Origin: Phycisphaerae bacterium
GTDB taxonomy: Bacteria > Planctomycetota > Phycisphaerae > UBA1845
Assembly (NCBI GenBank): GCA_029260115.1
Contig: JAJDDW010000102.1
Coordinates: forward strand, 1 to 64,000
Direction: 5' to 3'
Length of the DNA: 64,000 nucleotides
Shown: positions 34,625 to 44,396 of the stretch, in pieces
Layout of the letters: each line of letters begins with the position of its first letter
How positions within the stretch are numbered: the stretch's first letter is position 1
Position numbers and translations under genes: made by a program
Notes under the pieces: generated by a model
The model's database searches: none
What the model was told of the DNA's origin: nothing
Seen by the model: only the letters and a program-made list of their open reading frames with translations

Positions 34625-36079
34625 ATGAACGCACAGCGTCGAGAAGTTCTTGTAATTGGTGGCGGAATTAGCGGCCTAACTTTAGCGTGGAAATTAAAAA
34701 AAGCGGGCGTCGACGTATGCTTGATGGACGCGGCTGAACGCATGGGCGGGTGTTCACAAACTACGCATAAAGATGGTTTTTTACTTGAACGAGGACCATT
34801 TAACGTGATGGTGCGAGACCCATCTTTTGAGCAACTGCTCGAGGATGTGGCAGATACTGTATCTGTCGTGCCGGCGGACGATGCTGCGAAGTTGCGTTAC
34901 ATCTATCGTCGCGGGCAGTTGCACGTGGTGCCCACCAACCCACTTGCATTGATGACAACTAAACTCCTTTCCCTAGGCGCTAGAGCACGGCTATTCCGCG
35001 GTTTATTGTGGTCAAAGCGCCCACAATTTAATGAAGAAACTATCGAACAAGCTGTCTCGCGAAGACTTGGTTATGAAGTGGCCGACACCATAGTCAGTGC
35101 CGCCGTCAATGGCATTTTGGCAGGTGACATCAACAAGCTAACCTTGGCCGCGTGTTTTCCTTCGGGCGCTCGTATAGACGCAGAGATGCGGAGTCCTATC
35201 GGTTATGGCCTACGCAAGGCAATCGCTGGATCAAACAAAAAGCGATCTAAACACAAAAGAAAATGGCGTGGGCTTGTCAGCGTGGAAGGTGGGCTTGGCG
35301 TGTTTATGGACGCGCTCGCGAGTCGTCTTGGCGATGATTGTCTGACGAATTGTCAGGTCAAATCGGTCTCGCCCGATGATGAGGGATATACTGTCGCATA
35401 CGAATCACCGCAAGGTAGCAAGCATGGATTGTCCACGCTGAAGTGTCGTAGAATTGTATTGGCGCTGCCCGTGGCTCAAGCTGCGCACGTTCTTTCAGAG
35501 TCGTTTCCAGATGCCGCGTCCGCCCTGGAGCCAATCACCAGTTCGCCGATAACGGTAGTTAATCTAGGTTTTCGTGAGCGTGATGTTGGCCATCATCTCC
35601 GGGGGTTTGGCTTTCTTGTCCCGCGCAATGAGGCGGGCATGCCGGTGTTGGGGGCTCTTTTTTCGGATAGTGTCTTTCCACATCATGCCCCCAAAGGTCA
35701 CCGACTGATCCGAGTATTTCTCGGCGGCGCGCAACAACCAGAAGTGAAAGATTTGACGGATGAACAACTGAAAATCAGAGCGATTGACGGATTGCGCGAC
35801 TTGTTGCAGATTACCGGCGAACCTGTGCTGGTAGACATGATTCGGTACAGCGCGGCTATTCCCCAATATCATGCTGGTCATCGTGACCACATAGCCCGGT
35901 TCCGTAATGCGGTGAGTGCCTGCCCTGGGCTGTACGCCGTAGGTAATTATCTCGATGGCGCCTCGTTGAACGATTGTGTACGCGTAGCTCATCTGTGTGC
36001 AGATAGTATCATCAAGGATAGCAGCTGCGGGAGTAATATAAAGCAAGAGCCGCTCACGGAGAAACTTGCATTGTGCTAG
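34625..36079 (+). CDS. hemG: Protoporphyrinogen oxidase (FAD, HemG/HemY type)
   Basis: 484 residues from MNAQRREVL; a longer start would overlap hemE. The FAD-binding GGGISGLTLAWKLKKAGVDV sits at the N-terminus, followed by GGCSQTTHKDGFLLERGPFN, typical of the PPO/amine oxidase-like flavoproteins, and a C-terminal GNYLDGASLNDCV FAD-contact motif. It oxidises protoporphyrinogen IX to protoporphyrin IX. This is the HemY-type oxygen-dependent fold (often named hemG or hemY). Coproporphyrinogen oxidase activity is possible in that family, but with HemN adjacent the protoporphyrin route is the simpler reading. hemB follows after 81 bases. Confidence 0.88.
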   Translation: MNAQRREVLVIGGGISGLTLAWKLKKAGVDVCLMDAAERMGGCSQTTHKDGFLLERGPFNVMVRDPSFEQLLEDVADTVSVVPADDAAKLRYIYRRGQLHVVPTNPLALMTTKLLSLGARARLFRGLLWSKRPQFNEETIEQAVSRRLGYEVADTIVSAAVNGILAGDINKLTLAACFPSGARIDAEMRSPIGYGLRKAIAGSNKKRSKHKRKWRGLVSVEGGLGVFMDALASRLGDDCLTNCQVKSVSPDDEGYTVAYESPQGSKHGLSTLKCRRIVLALPVAQAAHVLSESFPDAASALEPITSSPITVVNLGFRERDVGHHLRGFGFLVPRNEAGMPVLGALFSDSVFPHHAPKGHRLIRVFLGGAQQPEVKDLTDEQLKIRAIDGLRDLLQITGEPVLVDMIRYSAAIPQYHAGHRDHIARFRNAVSACPGLYAVGNYLDGASLNDCVRVAHLCADSIIKDSSCGSNIKQEPLTEKLALC

Positions 36080-36160
36080 ACTGGTCTGCTACGAGACGCG
36101 ATGATAATGATGCATTAAGACAATGCTTGTTGGTGGTATACTCACGAAGGAGTTTATAAG

Positions 36161-37186
36161 ATGACAGATGATAACCAATGGCTCCCCCTCGTCAGGCGAC
36201 CACGTAGGCTAAGGCGTAGTCAAGCTATTCGTGATCTCGTGTGCGAAACTGTACTCCTCCCCAATCGGCTAGTGTTGCCGCAGTTTATAATGGAAGGTGA
36301 TGATACCGCCCAAGCTATAGACGCCATGCCAGGGCGATATCGCATGACGATAGATCGCACAATCGCAGAATGCATGGAAGCCATGGCGCTTGGCGTGCAA
36401 TCGTTTGCATTGTTTCCCCTGGTATCTGAGTCGTTAAAAACCAATGATGGCCGGGAAGCGTTGAATCCGGACAATCTAGTTTGCCGGTCAATACATGCGA
36501 TCAAAGAGGCTTGTCCTGGGGCGTGTGTTATCACCGATGTAGCGCTCGATCCTTATTCGAATGTCGGTCATGACGGCATAGTTAGCCCTCAGGGTCCGGT
36601 GCTTAATGACGAAACTGTCGAAGTGCTTGCGAAAATGGCAGTAGTTCAGGCCACGGCAGGTGCCGATATTGTGGCACCATCAGATATGATGGACGGACGC
36701 GTGAGGGCGATTCGAGCAGCCCTCGACGAATCTGGATTCATTGAGGTTGGTATTTTGAGTTACACGGCTAAATATGCGTCGGCCTTTTATGGCCCATTTC
36801 GTCAGGCGCTTGAGTCGGCACCTGTGGATGCGCCAAACGTACCAAAAGATAAGAAGACCTATCAGATGGATCCCGCTAACTCGCGGGAAGCCATAGCCGA
36901 GGCGATGCTCGATGAGGCCGAGGGCGCCGACATGATTATGGTTAAGCCCGGTTTGCCCTATCTAGATATTATTCATCTACTTCGCAACAAGACCACATTG
37001 CCAATCGCAGCGTATCACGTCAGCGGTGAGTATGCGATGATAAAGGCTGCTGCAAAACTCGGATGGCTAGATGGCGAGGCCTGTATGCGAGAATCGTTAG
37101 TCGCACTAGCGCGAGCCGGTGCGGACGTGATTTTTACATATGCGGCCCTGGATTATGCACGGTCTTGGCGTGAGTCCTTTGCATAA
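36161..37186 (+). CDS. hemB: Delta-aminolevulinic acid dehydratase
   Basis: 341 residues, preceded by AAGGAG eight bases upstream. Condenses two 5-aminolevulinate molecules to porphobilinogen. Both Schiff-base lysines are present: SYTAKYASAFYGPFR and MIMVKPGLPYLDI. The zinc cysteine triplet of the metal-dependent type is replaced by DVALDPYSNVGHDGI, so this is the cysteine-free class, which uses magnesium. The allosteric N-terminal region RPRRLRRSQAIRD-x-V is normal. The 3' end overlaps the convergent hemD by 34 bases, so hemB and hemD transcripts can pair as antisense at their ends. Confidence 0.92.
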   Translation: MTDDNQWLPLVRRPRRLRRSQAIRDLVCETVLLPNRLVLPQFIMEGDDTAQAIDAMPGRYRMTIDRTIAECMEAMALGVQSFALFPLVSESLKTNDGREALNPDNLVCRSIHAIKEACPGACVITDVALDPYSNVGHDGIVSPQGPVLNDETVEVLAKMAVVQATAGADIVAPSDMMDGRVRAIRAALDESGFIEVGILSYTAKYASAFYGPFRQALESAPVDAPNVPKDKKTYQMDPANSREAIAEAMLDEAEGADMIMVKPGLPYLDIIHLLRNKTTLPIAAYHVSGEYAMIKAAAKLGWLDGEACMRESLVALARAGADVIFTYAALDYARSWRESFA

Positions 37187-37833
37187 GCAGCGATCGCCGA
37201 TGCGAGGGAGGAGAATGAGCGGTCGGGTGCTTCGACTGCAGGCTCAATACCCATACCGCGTAGCGTTGAAGTTGTCGAAGGACCGATGCTGGCATACGGT
37301 AGGTTAATCAATCCAACGGCGCGGGCGGCTGAGGCGCTCGCTATTGCAATTATGTCTACCTTATCAGCGCCCAACGGATCAACATCACGAGGCTTAGTTT
37401 CATAAAGGATTGGACAGGTGACCTGCGCATTACCCCACCCGCACAAAGGCTTGGCTAGCGATGATCTTGGATAACATATTTTTGCAGCTAGAACGTGTTG
37501 TTTAAGATCAGCAAAAAGGCTTGTGGATATTCCTTCTGTGGACACAATCGCAACGCGAAACCCGAGCGCTGCCGCTAACTGTTGCGACACCTTACCGACC
37601 ACGGCTACACGAGGGATGCGGTGCTGCGTGAGCCGTGCTATGTATTCGATCGCAAAGGGGCTTGTGAGCACTAGCCAATCCTCTTTCTCGAGCGAGTTAA
37701 CTGACGAGATGTCGAAAGTGTCGGACACTTGACGCTGTAGCATGGGTTGCCACACGTCATGAAGGCCAACGGAACGCAGCGCCATGCCCAGTGGTCCGTC
37801 TCTCTCTTCATCGCGTGTTACCCAGACTCTCAT
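37153..37833 (-). CDS. hemD: Uroporphyrinogen-III synthase
   Basis: 226 residues, 54 bases after hemC. The sequence is poorly conserved, as usual for HemD. It shows the two-domain pattern: MRVWVTRDEE start, DWLVLTSPFAIEYI with the T-S-P of the first domain, VAVVGKVSQQLAAALGFR, then DIIAIASASAARAVG and IGPSTTSTLRGMG, the corresponding motifs of the second. It closes hydroxymethylbilane into uroporphyrinogen III. Position directly behind hemC supports the call. Last gene of the reverse arm. Confidence 0.82.
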   Translation of the reverse strand: MRVWVTRDEERDGPLGMALRSVGLHDVWQPMLQRQVSDTFDISSVNSLEKEDWLVLTSPFAIEYIARLTQHRIPRVAVVGKVSQQLAAALGFRVAIVSTEGISTSLFADLKQHVLAAKICYPRSSLAKPLCGWGNAQVTCPILYETKPRDVDPLGADKVDIIAIASASAARAVGLINLPYASIGPSTTSTLRGMGIEPAVEAPDRSFSSLASAIAAYAKDSRQDRA

Positions 37834-37887
37834 CTTTATATTCCAATACGAAATGGGTAGGATGGTTTGATGCTTGAGCGTCTTGCA

Positions 37888-38769
37888 TTATCTGAGCTGT
37901 CGAACTAGTCGGTCAGCCAGAACTATGCCAACTGCCTCTGCATCCTGGCCTGTCTCAATTCCAGTGGCCATTCGAGAACCGTCGTCGCTAAAAAGTTGTC
38001 CGTGCAGTTCGATCGTAAGGCCATTTAGTTTTGCCAATGCGCCGACGGGCACATGGCAACCTCCGCCGATCTGCCGCAGAAATGCTCGTTCTGCAGTAAC
38101 GGTCTTTCGGGTAGGCGCATCATCGAGCAACTTTACAATATCTCTGGCCTCGCCATGATCTCGTGTCTGAATGGCTAGTGCACCTTGTGCTGGGGCCGGT
38201 ACAAACTTATCGGTGGGCAGGTCGATCCGGTTTGGTGTTTCGATGGAAAGGCGTTTTATACCGGCCCCTGCAAGTACGACGCCGTCTAGTTCCTCGGTTT
38301 GCAACTTAGCCACACGAGTAGGCACGTTGCCGCGAATTTCTACAATTTCGACATCACCAAGTTGGCGAAACTGAGCTGCTCTACGTGGACTGCTCGTACC
38401 GATCCGAAAACCCTTGGGAAGGTGATAGAGGTCCACTGGTTCACGCGTAACCAGTGTGTCGTAGACGACCTCTCGAATTGGAATGGCGGAGATCGTCAAG
38501 CCTGGTGTCGTAGCGGTTTGCAGGTCTTTGTAGCTATGCACGGCTAGGTCGACCTCTTTATTTGAGATGGCCTGTTCGATCGCACCGACGAATCCACCCA
38601 CCGGCCAATTCGCGTCGAACTTTTGTTGCGTAGCTAGGTCGCCGTGTGTCTTGATAATCACTCGAATGATCTCGAGACCAGGCTTGGCCGCTTTGAGTCG
38701 CTCGGTGACCCAGTTGGTTTGCCAGAGGGCTAAGTCGCTACCACGTGTGCCGATGCGTAGCGGTTTCAT
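37888..38769 (-). CDS. hemC: Porphobilinogen deaminase (hydroxymethylbilane synthase)
   Basis: 293 residues, start RIGTRGSDLALWQTNWV, typical for HemC. Polymerises four porphobilinogens onto a covalently bound dipyrromethane cofactor. The cofactor Cys lies in FLRQIGGGCHVPVGALA near residue 233. Arginines and DLAVHSYKDLQTATTPGL plus IGTSSPRRAAQ, conserved for substrate binding, are present. Its ATG overlaps the hemL TGA by four bases, indicating coupled translation. Confidence 0.92.
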   Translation of the reverse strand: MKPLRIGTRGSDLALWQTNWVTERLKAAKPGLEIIRVIIKTHGDLATQQKFDANWPVGGFVGAIEQAISNKEVDLAVHSYKDLQTATTPGLTISAIPIREVVYDTLVTREPVDLYHLPKGFRIGTSSPRRAAQFRQLGDVEIVEIRGNVPTRVAKLQTEELDGVVLAGAGIKRLSIETPNRIDLPTDKFVPAPAQGALAIQTRDHGEARDIVKLLDDAPTRKTVTAERAFLRQIGGGCHVPVGALAKLNGLTIELHGQLFSDDGSRMATGIETGQDAEAVGIVLADRLVRQLR

Positions 38770-40067
38770 GAGGATACTTTCGCAAAACTTTTCGATGCCG
38801 CAACCAGGACGGCGTCGATAGCGTCGTCATCATGTGCGGCTGAAACAAACAGGGCTTCAAAACTTGAAGGTGGTAGCCAAACACCAAGATCGAGCATCGC
38901 ATGAAAGAATCGTGCAAACAACTCGTGGTTGCACGCCTTGGCATCATCGAAATTACAAACCCGTTTTGTTGAAAAGGCCAGTCCAACCATACCACCGGTA
39001 TAGCCTGTTTGAACGGCAATGCCAGCTTGATTTGCGGCATCCGCAAGCCCTTCGGTCAAGCGTTTCGACTTCCCGGCTAGCGACTCGTAAAATCCCGGTT
39101 CGCGACATAAGCCAAGCGTTGAGATTCCTGCGGCCATGCCAACCGGATTTCCACTTAGTGTACCAGCTTGATAAACCTGTCCGAGCGGACTTACCTGTTT
39201 CATCAATTTGGCTGATCCGGCGTATGCGGCGACTGGCATGCCGCCACCGATGACCTTTCCAAGACAAGTCAAATCGGGCCGAACGCCACATATGTTCTGG
39301 TAACCGCCCCAAGCAGTACGAAACCCGGTCATCACCTCATCGAAAATAAGCAGGCTACCGTGTTTGTCGCATATCGATCTTAATCCAAGTAGAAAATCGT
39401 CTCGCGGTTCTACATATCCCATGTTTCCGGCGATAGGTTCAACGATGATTGCGGCTACGTCGGTGCCTTGTTGATCGAGTACTTGCGACACCGCTTGCAA
39501 GTCGTTGTATGGCGCTAATAAGGTAGTATCTGCAAATGCCTTAGGTACGCCTGCCGAATCAGGCGAGCCAAAGGTGGTGGCACCAGACCCAGCAGCCACG
39601 AGCAAAGAGTCCACGTGCCCATGGTAGCCACCAAGAAACTTCAATGTTTTGGTTCGCCCAGTAGCGGCGCGTGCCAGTCGAAGCGCACTCATCGTCGCTT
39701 CGGTGCCGCTATTGACAAATCGTACCATCTCTATCGAGGGCAAAGCGTCGACAATGATTTCAGCCAGTTGTGTTTCGAGCGGGCAGCAGGCGCCGAAACT
39801 GATCCCGTCAGCCGCAGTGTCGGATACCGCTTTGATGACCTGTGGATGGGCGTGTCCGGCAATCGCAGGCCCCCAGCTTCCGACTAGGTCCACGTAGCGG
39901 CAGCCGTCGACGTCATATACATAGGCACCTTGAGCACGTCGTAGAAACCGAGGATTGCCCCCAACGGATCCAAATGCCCTAACCGGGCTATTAACGCCTC
40001 CGGGCATAACAAGCTTCGCCGCGTTGAATAACTGCTCTGATTGAGCTTGTTGCTGGATTGCATGCAT
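38766..40067 (-). CDS. hemL: Glutamate-1-semialdehyde 2,1-aminomutase
   Basis: 433 residues. PLP enzyme that shifts the amino group of glutamate-1-semialdehyde to give 5-aminolevulinate, taking the product of the HemA part encoded in the divergent arm. Motifs are GGVNSPVRAFGSVGG-x-PRF, SWGPAIAGHAHPQV, FVNSGTEATMSALRLAR, GGYHGHVDS, LIFDEVMTGFR and the PLP lysine in CLGKVIGGGMPVAAY. Length and order are as in E. coli HemL. First gene of the reverse arm. Confidence 0.94.
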   Translation of the reverse strand: MHAIQQQAQSEQLFNAAKLVMPGGVNSPVRAFGSVGGNPRFLRRAQGAYVYDVDGCRYVDLVGSWGPAIAGHAHPQVIKAVSDTAADGISFGACCPLETQLAEIIVDALPSIEMVRFVNSGTEATMSALRLARAATGRTKTLKFLGGYHGHVDSLLVAAGSGATTFGSPDSAGVPKAFADTTLLAPYNDLQAVSQVLDQQGTDVAAIIVEPIAGNMGYVEPRDDFLLGLRSICDKHGSLLIFDEVMTGFRTAWGGYQNICGVRPDLTCLGKVIGGGMPVAAYAGSAKLMKQVSPLGQVYQAGTLSGNPVGMAAGISTLGLCREPGFYESLAGKSKRLTEGLADAANQAGIAVQTGYTGGMVGLAFSTKRVCNFDDAKACNHELFARFFHAMLDLGVWLPPSSFEALFVSAAHDDDAIDAVLVAASKSFAKVSS

Positions 40068-40993
40068 GATAATTACGTCTCGATTTCAGATTATACCCGT
40101 GCGTTTTGGCCGTACCCAATTAATTCACAAACAGTAAAGACGATTCTCCAGCCCCGATTTTCTGGCCATTATGCCATATAGAAGCGTGTCTGTCGCTCTA
40201 CATAAACTCTAGCAATCGGTGTGCCGTTGTCCATCCCATTAATAATTTTCCGGCCTAGAATTGGCGTGATTTGAAGGAATTTTGCTTGTCTGTACGAAGC
40301 GAATTTATCTGAAAATCAGGTGATTTCCACTTCGTTTTGATTCAATCTGTCAGTCTTTTCAAGGGTTTATGTGCCCCATGACTGTCGCAAACTAACGGAT
40401 TCGGGCTACTTCTGTTCCAGAGGACGTTTATGGGAGGGACTTGTCAATGGCATCATGTTGATGCCGGTTCATCCAACCTGCAACGACCAAAAGAAGAAGC
40501 TGCCATGATTGAATTGCACTCATGGTCTAATCCTACCGCCATAGTCCATCGGCTGTAACACTTTGCAAAGCAAATACCTACGTTCGGTCGAGTTTTGGGA
40601 TACTACGGGGTACTACCGCGCACGCTTGCCATACCTGGACACACAACTACGTGACTGATAGCACTGCAGACATAGCTGCCCTACTTCGGCTATATCTTAA
40701 TTTCGTCGCTTTCAATTCCGTTTGACATGCTTTTGCTCGTACACCAGCATCAAAACCTGGGCATCGTCTTGTTTTAGGCCTTTGCGACATATTCGTTGGA
40801 CGTTCTTAGTTTGGACGCTGTGTAAGGCTTTTATGACGTTTAATGGATCAATCGATGCCTAGTCGAAAGTCATGCCACGATGCGTGGTCTGTTCATTAAT
40901 GACTCTGGTCTGGCGACAGGACATTTCCCTCCTATACGCACGCAGAATTTCGTGATAGTGCTGCCCACCAAGTCCTTCATTTTTCACTCGCGA
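40068..40993. other. Intergenic between hemL and kup, no gene recognised
   Basis: About 925 bases without a convincing frame on either strand and without a clear repeat or hairpin. It should hold the hemL promoter and the end of the kup transcript. Some decayed coding sequence may be hidden here. Confidence 0.35.
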
Positions 40994-42904
40994 CTACAGT
41001 TGAATCTGTACGCCAATTTCAATCGTTCGGTTGGGTGGAATTTTGAAAAAGCGGGTCGCGTCTGGCGAAGTACGTGAGGCGAATGCAAATAGACGACGCT
41101 GCCAGTGCCACATATTGCCTTTTTGTCTCTGGTCGACTAACAAAGTCTCTCGTCCTAAGAAGAACGTAGTATTAGCGACCTTAAAGTCGATGATGTTGCT
41201 ATCAATACCACGCAGGGCGGCAGGAACATCAGGCTGTTCACTGAACCCGAAACGAAACGTAGCTCGGTAAAAACCACAACCGAGATGTGCCAATTCGGTC
41301 CGTTCGCTCTTGGGAACACGAGGTTGCTCCACCGTCTGCACAGTTACGAGGATCAACTGTTCGTGGAGTACCTTGTTGTGCTTATAATTATGCAACAGCG
41401 TCTCGGGAACGCCAGAGGCATGACCAGTCATAAACACAGCTAGGCCCGGTATTCGGGTTGGTTTGGATTGCTTCACTTCGTCGATGAAAGCTTCAACCGA
41501 TATCGAATGTTGCCCAACCTGTTTCAATAGAATGCTACGCCCGGTCTTCCACGTTACGAGAAAAACATAAACGATGCCTGCGATAAGTAGCGGAATCCAA
41601 CCTCCAGAAAATACTTTGACAATATTTGATCCAAAAAAAGATAGATCGATCACGAGAAATCCGCATGTCATAATAACAGTGGCAGGTATGCTCCATTGCC
41701 AAAGCTTTATGGCAGCGAAGTACATGAGGACAGTGGTGATGAGCATCGTGGTCGTGACGGCTACGCCATAGGCGTGCGCAAGTCCACCAGAAGCTTGAAA
41801 TGTTAGAACAAGACCGACCGCGCCAACAAACAAAGCCCAATTCGTCATCGGTACATAGACTTGCCCATATTCCTCGTCAGAAGTATGAACGATGGTCATT
41901 CTAGGTAAATAGCCTAGTTGTACCGCTTGTTGAGTAAGAGAAAACGCGCCGGACAAGACAGCCTGTGATGCAATGATGGTCGCCACCATCGCGAGCAAGA
42001 TCATGGGATACAACGCCCACGAGGGGACTAATGCAAAAAACAAATCCGGCAAACTGTCACTGGATCGGATAAGCAACGCGCCTTGCCCAAGGTAATTCAA
42101 AAGCAAGGCCGGAAGCACCAGCAAAAACCAACCTATTCGTATGGGGCGTCGACCAACGTGTCCCATGTCGGCGTAGAGCGCTTCACCGCCTGTCACAACG
42201 AGGAATACAGTGCCCATAACTGCAAACCCATGCCAGCCATTCGACACGAAGAAATGGATCGCATGCAAGGGATTGAACGCACGCAGTACGCCAGGCTCGT
42301 ACCAAATTGAACGGATTCCAGTGATGGCTAGGACTGCAAACCACACAAGAACTACCGGGCCGAACAATTTGCCAATTCGTGCCGTACCCTGATGCTGATA
42401 GTAGAATAGCCCCAGTAAAACAAAAATCGCTATGGGTACGAGGTAGGGATCAAAAGCTGGCGATGCTTTTCGCAGACCTTCGACGGCACTAAGCACTGAG
42501 ATCGCCGGCGTGATCATACTGTCTCCATACAGTAGCGCCGCGCCAAAAAGCCCCAGCAATATCATGACTGATTGTCTTCTACTGTTTGCTTTCTCTCCGC
42601 GCACCACCAAGGCCATGAGGGCCAGGATTCCACCTTCTCCACGATTGTCCGCCCTCAAAACAAAGACCAAATACTTGAGCGAAATGACCAACAACAAGGC
42701 CCAAATAATGATGGAGAGAACGCCAAGAATATTTGCCGTGTTGATTTGCGGTCCATGTATTCCCAGAAAGCATTCTCGAAACGCGTATAGCGGGCTGGTG
42801 CCGATATCACCGAACACAATACCTAAGGCGGCAAGCACAAACCCAGGGAGCCGCCTGTTTTCCTCGGTCAAGGTTGCGTTATTTTCAGGGAAGATACGTT
42901 TCAT
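40994..42904 (-). CDS. kup: Kup-type potassium uptake transporter
   Basis: 636 residues, ATG at 42904. K+/H+ symporter of the KUP/HAK/KT family in the inner membrane. The N-terminus LAALGIVFGDIGTSPLYAFRECF is the family signature, followed by about 12 hydrophobic helices (up to about residue 445), including GGEALYADMGHVGRRPIR and SQAVLSGAFSLTQQAVQLGYLPR. A cytoplasmic C-terminal domain of about 190 residues follows (VFMTGHASGVPETLLHN-x-KHNKVLHE...). Normal length (about 620-630). It lies 13-17 bases downstream of the histidine kinase gene, apparently in one operon with a two-component system, an unusual link that suggests K+ or envelope-stress control. Confidence 0.92.
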   Translation of the reverse strand: MKRIFPENNATLTEENRRLPGFVLAALGIVFGDIGTSPLYAFRECFLGIHGPQINTANILGVLSIIIWALLLVISLKYLVFVLRADNRGEGGILALMALVVRGEKANSRRQSVMILLGLFGAALLYGDSMITPAISVLSAVEGLRKASPAFDPYLVPIAIFVLLGLFYYQHQGTARIGKLFGPVVLVWFAVLAITGIRSIWYEPGVLRAFNPLHAIHFFVSNGWHGFAVMGTVFLVVTGGEALYADMGHVGRRPIRIGWFLLVLPALLLNYLGQGALLIRSSDSLPDLFFALVPSWALYPMILLAMVATIIASQAVLSGAFSLTQQAVQLGYLPRMTIVHTSDEEYGQVYVPMTNWALFVGAVGLVLTFQASGGLAHAYGVAVTTTMLITTVLMYFAAIKLWQWSIPATVIMTCGFLVIDLSFFGSNIVKVFSGGWIPLLIAGIVYVFLVTWKTGRSILLKQVGQHSISVEAFIDEVKQSKPTRIPGLAVFMTGHASGVPETLLHNYKHNKVLHEQLILVTVQTVEQPRVPKSERTELAHLGCGFYRATFRFGFSEQPDVPAALRGIDSNIIDFKVANTTFFLGRETLLVDQRQKGNMWHWQRRLFAFASRTSPDATRFFKIPPNRTIEIGVQIQL

Positions 42905-42920
42905 CAAAGAGTCACACCTA

Positions 42921-44396
42921 TCAGCCTGTAGTACGAATGTCCGGCTCCGACTTATACCTCTTACTGCCGTTGAGCGGCAATTCTACGGTTACGATCGTTC
43001 CATCGCCCGGTGTGCTGTTGATACTGATATTTCCGCCGTGGGCATCGACAATGGCGTGGCAAATAGGGAGTCCCAACCCCGCGCCACTACGCTTGGTAGA
43101 GCGGGCTTGGTCTTCGCGGTAAAAGCGGTCGAAAACACAAGGGAGGTTCTCAGCCTCTATGCCTACGCCCGTATCCGCGACCGTGATCCTGGCAACACCA
43201 TCTGTCATCGCAAGCGACACCTGAATCTGACTCTCCGCTTCAGAAAATTTGACGGCGTTGTCTAGGAGATTGCCAATCAGTTGCCGAAGTCGGGCACCGT
43301 CTCCGTGTAGTGAAATTTCGACGCGATCTTTCAAGAAAAGATTAATACCACGTTCCTGGGCTAACGGTGCATACAGATCAACAACTTTTGCAACGGCTAC
43401 GTCAAGCTGAACCAATTCCCGGTGCGCGATTTCATGCCCGTCGTCAGCCCTAGCTAACAGTAAGAGGTCATCAGCGATATGTGCTAGTCGATCGTAGTGT
43501 TCGATGCTTTCTTCTAGAACCTGCCTCAACTCTTCGACTGAGCGCGGATTTGTCAACGCGACTTCGGCGCTCCCACGCAGCGCGGCCAGTGGCGAACGAA
43601 GTTCGTGCGATGCATCAGCCGTGAATTGCTGCACACGTATAACGTGCTGCTCGATTCGTTCTAGCATCGTGTTTAATGTCCCAGCTAGACGATCTAGTTC
43701 GTCGTCCGTACCCTTTAGCGGTATCCGTTCGGACAAGCTACTAGCACCTATACGCGATGCCGTCTCGGTGACAGTTTTAACCGGATACAGGCTCCTCTTG
43801 GCTAGCCACCGTCCACTCCCGACAGATAGGATAGCGGCCAGGACGAGACCGAGGGCGCACACATCACGGAAATCGGCGAGCGACTCGTCCATTTGATCAA
43901 GGGTATAGCTCGCCTGCGCTGTACATATTCTACCGTCATTGGTGGTTACCAGCAGGCTGCATGTTCGATAGGCAACTCGTTCGTCAGCCAACCTCGCAGT
44001 CTGAAATAATGTGTGTGGTTGATTTTGATACCAATTATTCGGGGCCTTCCATTGTTTTGTGATCGGGTCATCGGATTCGCTTGTGACAAGCAGTTGTCCG
44101 CGATCATCGAATAGACGGAACGCAAGGTCGCGTTGTAATCGGCTGCCAAGTTCGGCCCGGACATCTCGTTCGATTTCGGCGTCGTCGTTGGGGTGGGCGT
44201 TGACGGTGACCATAAACTCGCGTACTTCCCCTTCTAGGAACGTATCAATTTCATTGCGCAACGAAGCATAGAGTCCCGCGTATAGCATAAAGCAAAGAAG
44301 CGCGCAAACAGCGAGCGTGATCCCTGCTCCCCACAATGTGAGGCGTGCGCCGATCGTCCTAAATAGTTTTCTAGGTTTCGTCATGTCTGAGGACAT
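42921..44396 (-). CDS. Membrane histidine kinase with HAMP domain
   Basis: About 491 residues from MSSDMTKPRK; an ATG four codons later is also possible. It overlaps the response-regulator gene by 26 bases. Two membrane helices (about 15-38 and 171-190) bracket a periplasmic sensor of roughly 130 residues with two cysteines. Next come HAMP, then HisKA with the phospho-acceptor His in FTADASHELRSPLAALRGSAE (about 265), and HATPase_c with NLLDNAVKFSE, DTGVGIE and GAGLGLPICHAIVDAHGG. Architecture matches the CusS/heavy-metal sensor or QseC-like groups. Signal unknown. Expected to phosphorylate the adjacent regulator. Confidence 0.88.
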   Translation of the reverse strand: MSSDMTKPRKLFRTIGARLTLWGAGITLAVCALLCFMLYAGLYASLRNEIDTFLEGEVREFMVTVNAHPNDDAEIERDVRAELGSRLQRDLAFRLFDDRGQLLVTSESDDPITKQWKAPNNWYQNQPHTLFQTARLADERVAYRTCSLLVTTNDGRICTAQASYTLDQMDESLADFRDVCALGLVLAAILSVGSGRWLAKRSLYPVKTVTETASRIGASSLSERIPLKGTDDELDRLAGTLNTMLERIEQHVIRVQQFTADASHELRSPLAALRGSAEVALTNPRSVEELRQVLEESIEHYDRLAHIADDLLLLARADDGHEIAHRELVQLDVAVAKVVDLYAPLAQERGINLFLKDRVEISLHGDGARLRQLIGNLLDNAVKFSEAESQIQVSLAMTDGVARITVADTGVGIEAENLPCVFDRFYREDQARSTKRSGAGLGLPICHAIVDAHGGNISINSTPGDGTIVTVELPLNGSKRYKSEPDIRTTG

